A program made the position numbers and the translations under genes. A DNA stretch of 64,000 bases, taken from positions 958,409-1,022,408 of the forward strand of contig VXAI01000098.1 of the NCBI GenBank assembly GCA_013399305.1, in the 5' to 3' direction. Shown in pieces: positions 60,124 through 64,000 of the stretch; position 1 is the first letter of the stretch; every line of letters starts with the position of its first letter. Under the pieces are notes generated by a model. That model ran no database searches. It was not told the DNA's origin and saw nothing but the letters and a program-made list of their open reading frames with translations. Source of the DNA: Rostratula benghalensis. Lineage: Eukaryota; Chordata; Aves; Charadriiformes; Rostratulidae.

Positions 60124-63100
60124 CAAACCAACCTCCTTTCATTAGAAAAATAATATATTTCATCCAAATAAGGTAAAAATATTTGAAATGGGGCAGAAGT
60201 GAGCACTAGGCAGCATCTGTCAGGCCCTTTCTGAAAAGGGGAAGATTATTAAACTCAATTACAATTTATTTTTGTAAAGTGTCTTTCAGACCAAAAATCT
60301 CCCCAAATGCTTTGCAAGGACTGCTCAGGGGTTACTTACGATATGGAGCATCCTAGAAGAACACCCCTGTTTTCCCACAAAGCCCTTCTTTTCTGCATCT
60401 GCTGAAGGATTTAACCCTTCAGGATGTTTTTTCTTCTATATTTGTGTAAATAATGAGAGATATTTTATGATGATGGCTGCAGGAATACACCTGATGAGGA
60501 GTGGGGGAGATTTGACATTGTATTTTTTTCTGTTTGAGGTACAATACTTGCTTTTCTTCAGGAGTGTGTCTCTTGAGTGAGAAGGTGATTGGCTGCATAG
60601 GGCTGATTCAGAGGATCTAGGAGCACAACTGGCTTATTTGTTGCCTATTTTCTTTTCTGTGCCTGTCACTTTGCCAGCCTGCTTGTCTGTCTCAGTCACT
60701 TTGTCTGCTTGGCATGTCTGTTGTGTACAGCGTCCCTGCTGCTGTTTTTTTGGTCTCTCCTAATGCCCAAGCTCATTCCTTTTTCTTTCAAACACTTCAG
60801 AAACAGCCTCCTTCCACCTTTATCTCTTTGCTTCTATATGCGAGCACTGAGGTTTTATCTGTGTGGAGCTAGAGTAACACCTCTTTAAAATTAATTTCTT
60901 TAACTGATTTAATTAAACCAGAGCAAATTCTTGGGTGGACATCCTTCCGTCTCTTTGAACAGATTTGCTTTACTTAAGCAGTCTTAACCGATAGGTGTGT
61001 GCACAAAGACCGTGCTAAATTGCTGCAGCTTTCCTATGTAGATGAACTGTTCTTTGGTTCCTGCCCTCTTACAGTATCAGCAGTAGATTGCGCCTCTGCA
61101 TACCCATTTATTTGCCTGCTTACTCGTATGGGTTTGTGTCTGTGTGTTGCTGTACAGCTGTATCAACACTTTCACTGCAGCAGCCAACAAGCTTTGGGTG
61201 TGAGATGGAGGTTGGGGCTTTACAGGCTCTACTCTTCCCAGAATGAGTTAGGAGCAGCTTGATGTTTTGACTGAAACTGGAATGTCACAGTATTGCATCT
61301 GTTTCTTACCTCTGTTCTTTCCCAACTCTAAAAGTCACAGGCAGGGTCTGCTAATTTGTGTCAAATAAAAGTGTGGTGAATGCCCCTGGCAGTGGATGTC
61401 CTCTCTGAAGGGATGTGGAGGGGCTGTCTCAGCTGCAGGGAACCATCTCTGCACAGGGGGCTGGTACTGGCCTCGGTGCAGGGCTCAGGCCACGGGGTGG
61501 CCTCCAGCCACAGGCCAGAACTGGTCCTCATCCACCCTGTGCACCACTTGCTCTAGCGGAGAGGTGGCTTGCAGCACGAGTGCCGGGTGGCTGAATGGAT
61601 GAGCTTGCTTCTGTGTGAGGGGCTGCCTAAGTTGTTTTGCCCACAGATCAAATGTCAATGTTTTATCCTCTCTAATGTTTTGGACTATAGAGCTCTGACG
61701 TTTAGGCAGATCTTGGTTGTGGCCTGGGATGACAGGAGTGTCCTAGTGGCTGCCGGTGACAGCAAGGGCTCAGGGCAAGTGCCGTTGGTAGATGGCTTCA
61801 CTGCGAGAGCACAAGGCAGCACCCTGCCCTGTGGGAAGGGAAGGGGGCAGGGAAAGGCTCAGGCTGCCTGTCAGATAAATCTTCGTCTGTTTACTTAAAT
61901 CCTCAGTGTTTCTTCATTTGTTTGTTTAAGAGTTTCCCTGCCAAAAAAGAGCAAAAGGAAGGAGGGAAGCCGCCTCTGTTGGCCACCCCTCCGCAGCCAG
62001 GATGGGTCTGGGGCGCTTCAGGGGCAAGAGCGGGACTAAGGCAGAGAGCTCTATCTCTGCCTCCCCTGGGTGAGGTGAAGGGATTTGCCTCTGGAGGGGC
62101 CACAGTCTGTCTTCTGAGCAGGCACTTGGTCCTTGTAAAGGGAGATGCACAAGAGGTAGGGAGCCCACCCCTTATCCCAAGGCTGGATTGAAGAACTTGT
62201 CACCCATTCTAACACCTACTTGTACCTAGAAGTACAGTGCTTTCTCCCCTCTTTGCCCTCACCCCTTTGGTAGAGGTTGTTGCCTCCAGAGTCTGGTGCT
62301 GCCGGCTTTCAGGTGCTGGTGAAGTTTGTCCAAGACAACAGAGAGGCACCCAAAAAGTGGAGGCTTTGTGCCTGAATGTTGGATTTCCACATGATAGCAT
62401 TTGCAACAGAGGGGCTCAGAAGCATCTTGCCTACCCTTCCCTTTTGGTAGATACCCATAAAGTGTACCAGGCACAGTAAATATCACACATGCAATTCTTT
62501 CACGTGCTAGTGCCTGCTTTCACCAACGCTGCCATACTGTCCTTGTCCCCACACAAGTATTAGGGGAGCCTGCATATTCTGCTGTAGCTATGCATGTGCA
62601 AGTCTTGGGTACGGGTACATTTCTGCATGCTCTCACTCTTTCCAAGTTTGGTCATATTAAACTAAGTTCTGCCTTGATTTGTAGAGAAAGACAGAAATAA
62701 TTTATTTATTCATGCGCATGTGTGTGTGCATCTGTGGAACTCCAAAAATATTCCCAACGATCTACATACTTTTTTTTTGTTTGTTTGGAATAGGTACAAG
62801 CTGATCATTTACTTTCAGAGAAGTCTTTAAAGTTGATGTTCCCCTTGAAGATGGTGTGAGATGTTATTGTCATGTTTGAAAGCTTGAGTCTTCTGTGCAG
62901 TCTGCATGCAGATTAAGGGGGGGATATATTTGATTACAGCTCCTCTCCTTCCCTTTCTCCAGGAGCCAATTCTTTAAAAGGGCTTCCCATCATCTTTAAA
63001 AAGGCACCTGCAGGTTTGTGAACACAATTTTGTGCCTGTGTGTGAGAGCACAGAAGTGCAAATGCAAAACTCAGCCTTGACACAAGCGGCTGATGCAGTC

Positions 63101-64000
63101 GGTGTGTACCGTGGAGCGGGATTGTTGGTTCAGAACCTTACTTTGTGGGAAGGGCTTGTGCGGAACCAAGAAGGAAATTTTAGAGGTCAGGTGAAGGTCT
63201 TAGCTTTAAACCTTTGGTCCACACTTTCTTGCTCACTCGTGTGTTGTAATTCTTCTCTCTTGCTTTGTGTTGTTACAGCAAATGCCCACTGAAAATGTTT
63301 TTTTCCAAGAAGTCTCAAGGTATTCATTATCTATTAGCTAGATTTTACTTGTTAATGGCAGATTTCTGTCTTAGTTCCCATACCTGAGCAACATGGACAG
63401 TACTAAAAGTTGTCTCAATTAATCTTTTCTCTATTGTGTGAATGTTTATTCCCCTTTTGTGTTTTTGTTTTGTCAAAATTTCTACCTCTGGCCTCTTGTC
63501 CTGTTACAGAGAGGAGGATGTGCTAGTCTTCTGAGAGAGCTAGGATTTTCCAGTCCTGCCACCCCGTCAGAGACATGCCCTATTTTCTGAACAGGTTTCT
63601 CTAAAGCTGCAGCAGCACGTGTGTAGTGCCCCTTTCCTGCCCTATGGATTCCCCTGAAAGTGGGCTCCTGTGGAATCTCAGCCATACTCATACCCAGGGA
63701 CTTCATCCTGCTCAGTTCCAAATTCAGTTCTCTAATCTAGGGGTATAAAGATGGACATATTTAACTGACCTGTTTCCCTAGGAAGTCTCCAGCTCTTTCC
63801 TAATGTCGTTATGCCTTAGGAAGCCAGTGTTGAGCATTGGTTCTTGCAAGCTGCAAGTTTTGCCCAGTATGTGTTGTGCGTCAGAACAGCTGCTTTTCCT
63901 CTGTACCAGTGAGCGTCAGAATTCTGAATTTCCTTCTGTCTGGGTGTAGGACACATTGTGCTCCTAGAATAAATATCCTCCCGAGTCAGACATGCCTTAC

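Larger units (their letters stand above)
56351..64000. other. Region downstream of PEX14 with no recognised gene
   Basis: No exon with conserved character is seen on either strand in 7.6 kb. In human the next gene is CASZ1, tail to tail with PEX14, so part of a long CASZ1 3' UTR on the minus strand could lie here. I see no zinc-finger coding or terminal CASZ1 exon, and minus-strand AATAAA words (for example near 57828, 61112 and 62702) do not settle it. G+C rises in 58700-59000 and 61400-62200. Simple repeats are listed separately. Confidence 0.6.

Noticed and set aside
1..64000. tRNA, rRNA, CRISPR arrays, bacterial operons or viral genes
   Set aside because: None seen; the window is vertebrate nuclear DNA with one spliced gene.

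Overview
This is a vertebrate nuclear genomic window, most likely from a bird. The evidence is long GT-AG introns, about 40 kb of intron between short exons, very low repeat content, one CR1-type retroposon fragment with its CATAGAAT end, several old MIR-type fragments, and no bacterial-style gene packing. Only one protein-coding gene can be supported: the 3' part of PEX14, the peroxisomal docking-complex membrane protein, on the + strand.

Layout. 1-16581 is intron upstream of the first exon in view; it holds a CpG-rich patch at about 11.1-11.4 kb, a purine-rich block at 10.2-10.75 kb and an 18-bp palindrome at 13.38 kb. Seven coding exons follow at 16582-16666, 39033-39155, 45297-45370, 47585-47687, 48959-49056, 52273-52364 and 54546-55011. 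Their phases agree at every junction and together they encode 346 residues ending in a stop. By comparison with mammalian PEX14 (377 residues, nine exons, recalled from knowledge) these are exons 3 to 9. The first two exons, about 28 residues, lie upstream or were not recognised. The 3' UTR runs to about 56.35 kb with an AATAAA at 56328. From there to 64000 I see no exon.

The exons make one protein. Exons 3-4 give the three-helix domain that binds PEX5 WxxxF and PEX19 motifs, exon 5 the single membrane span, exons 6-8 the coiled coil, and exon 9 the Ser/Pro-rich and very acidic tail. The main departure from the mammalian protein is an in-frame absence of four residues just after the membrane span, at the exon 5/6 junction. 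Several AT-rich, low-repeat intron blocks rich in homeodomain-, FOX- and T-box-like words look like conserved non-coding elements. They could serve PEX14 or the neighbour expected from human synteny (CASZ1), but this is inference. No novel multi-gene system was found.
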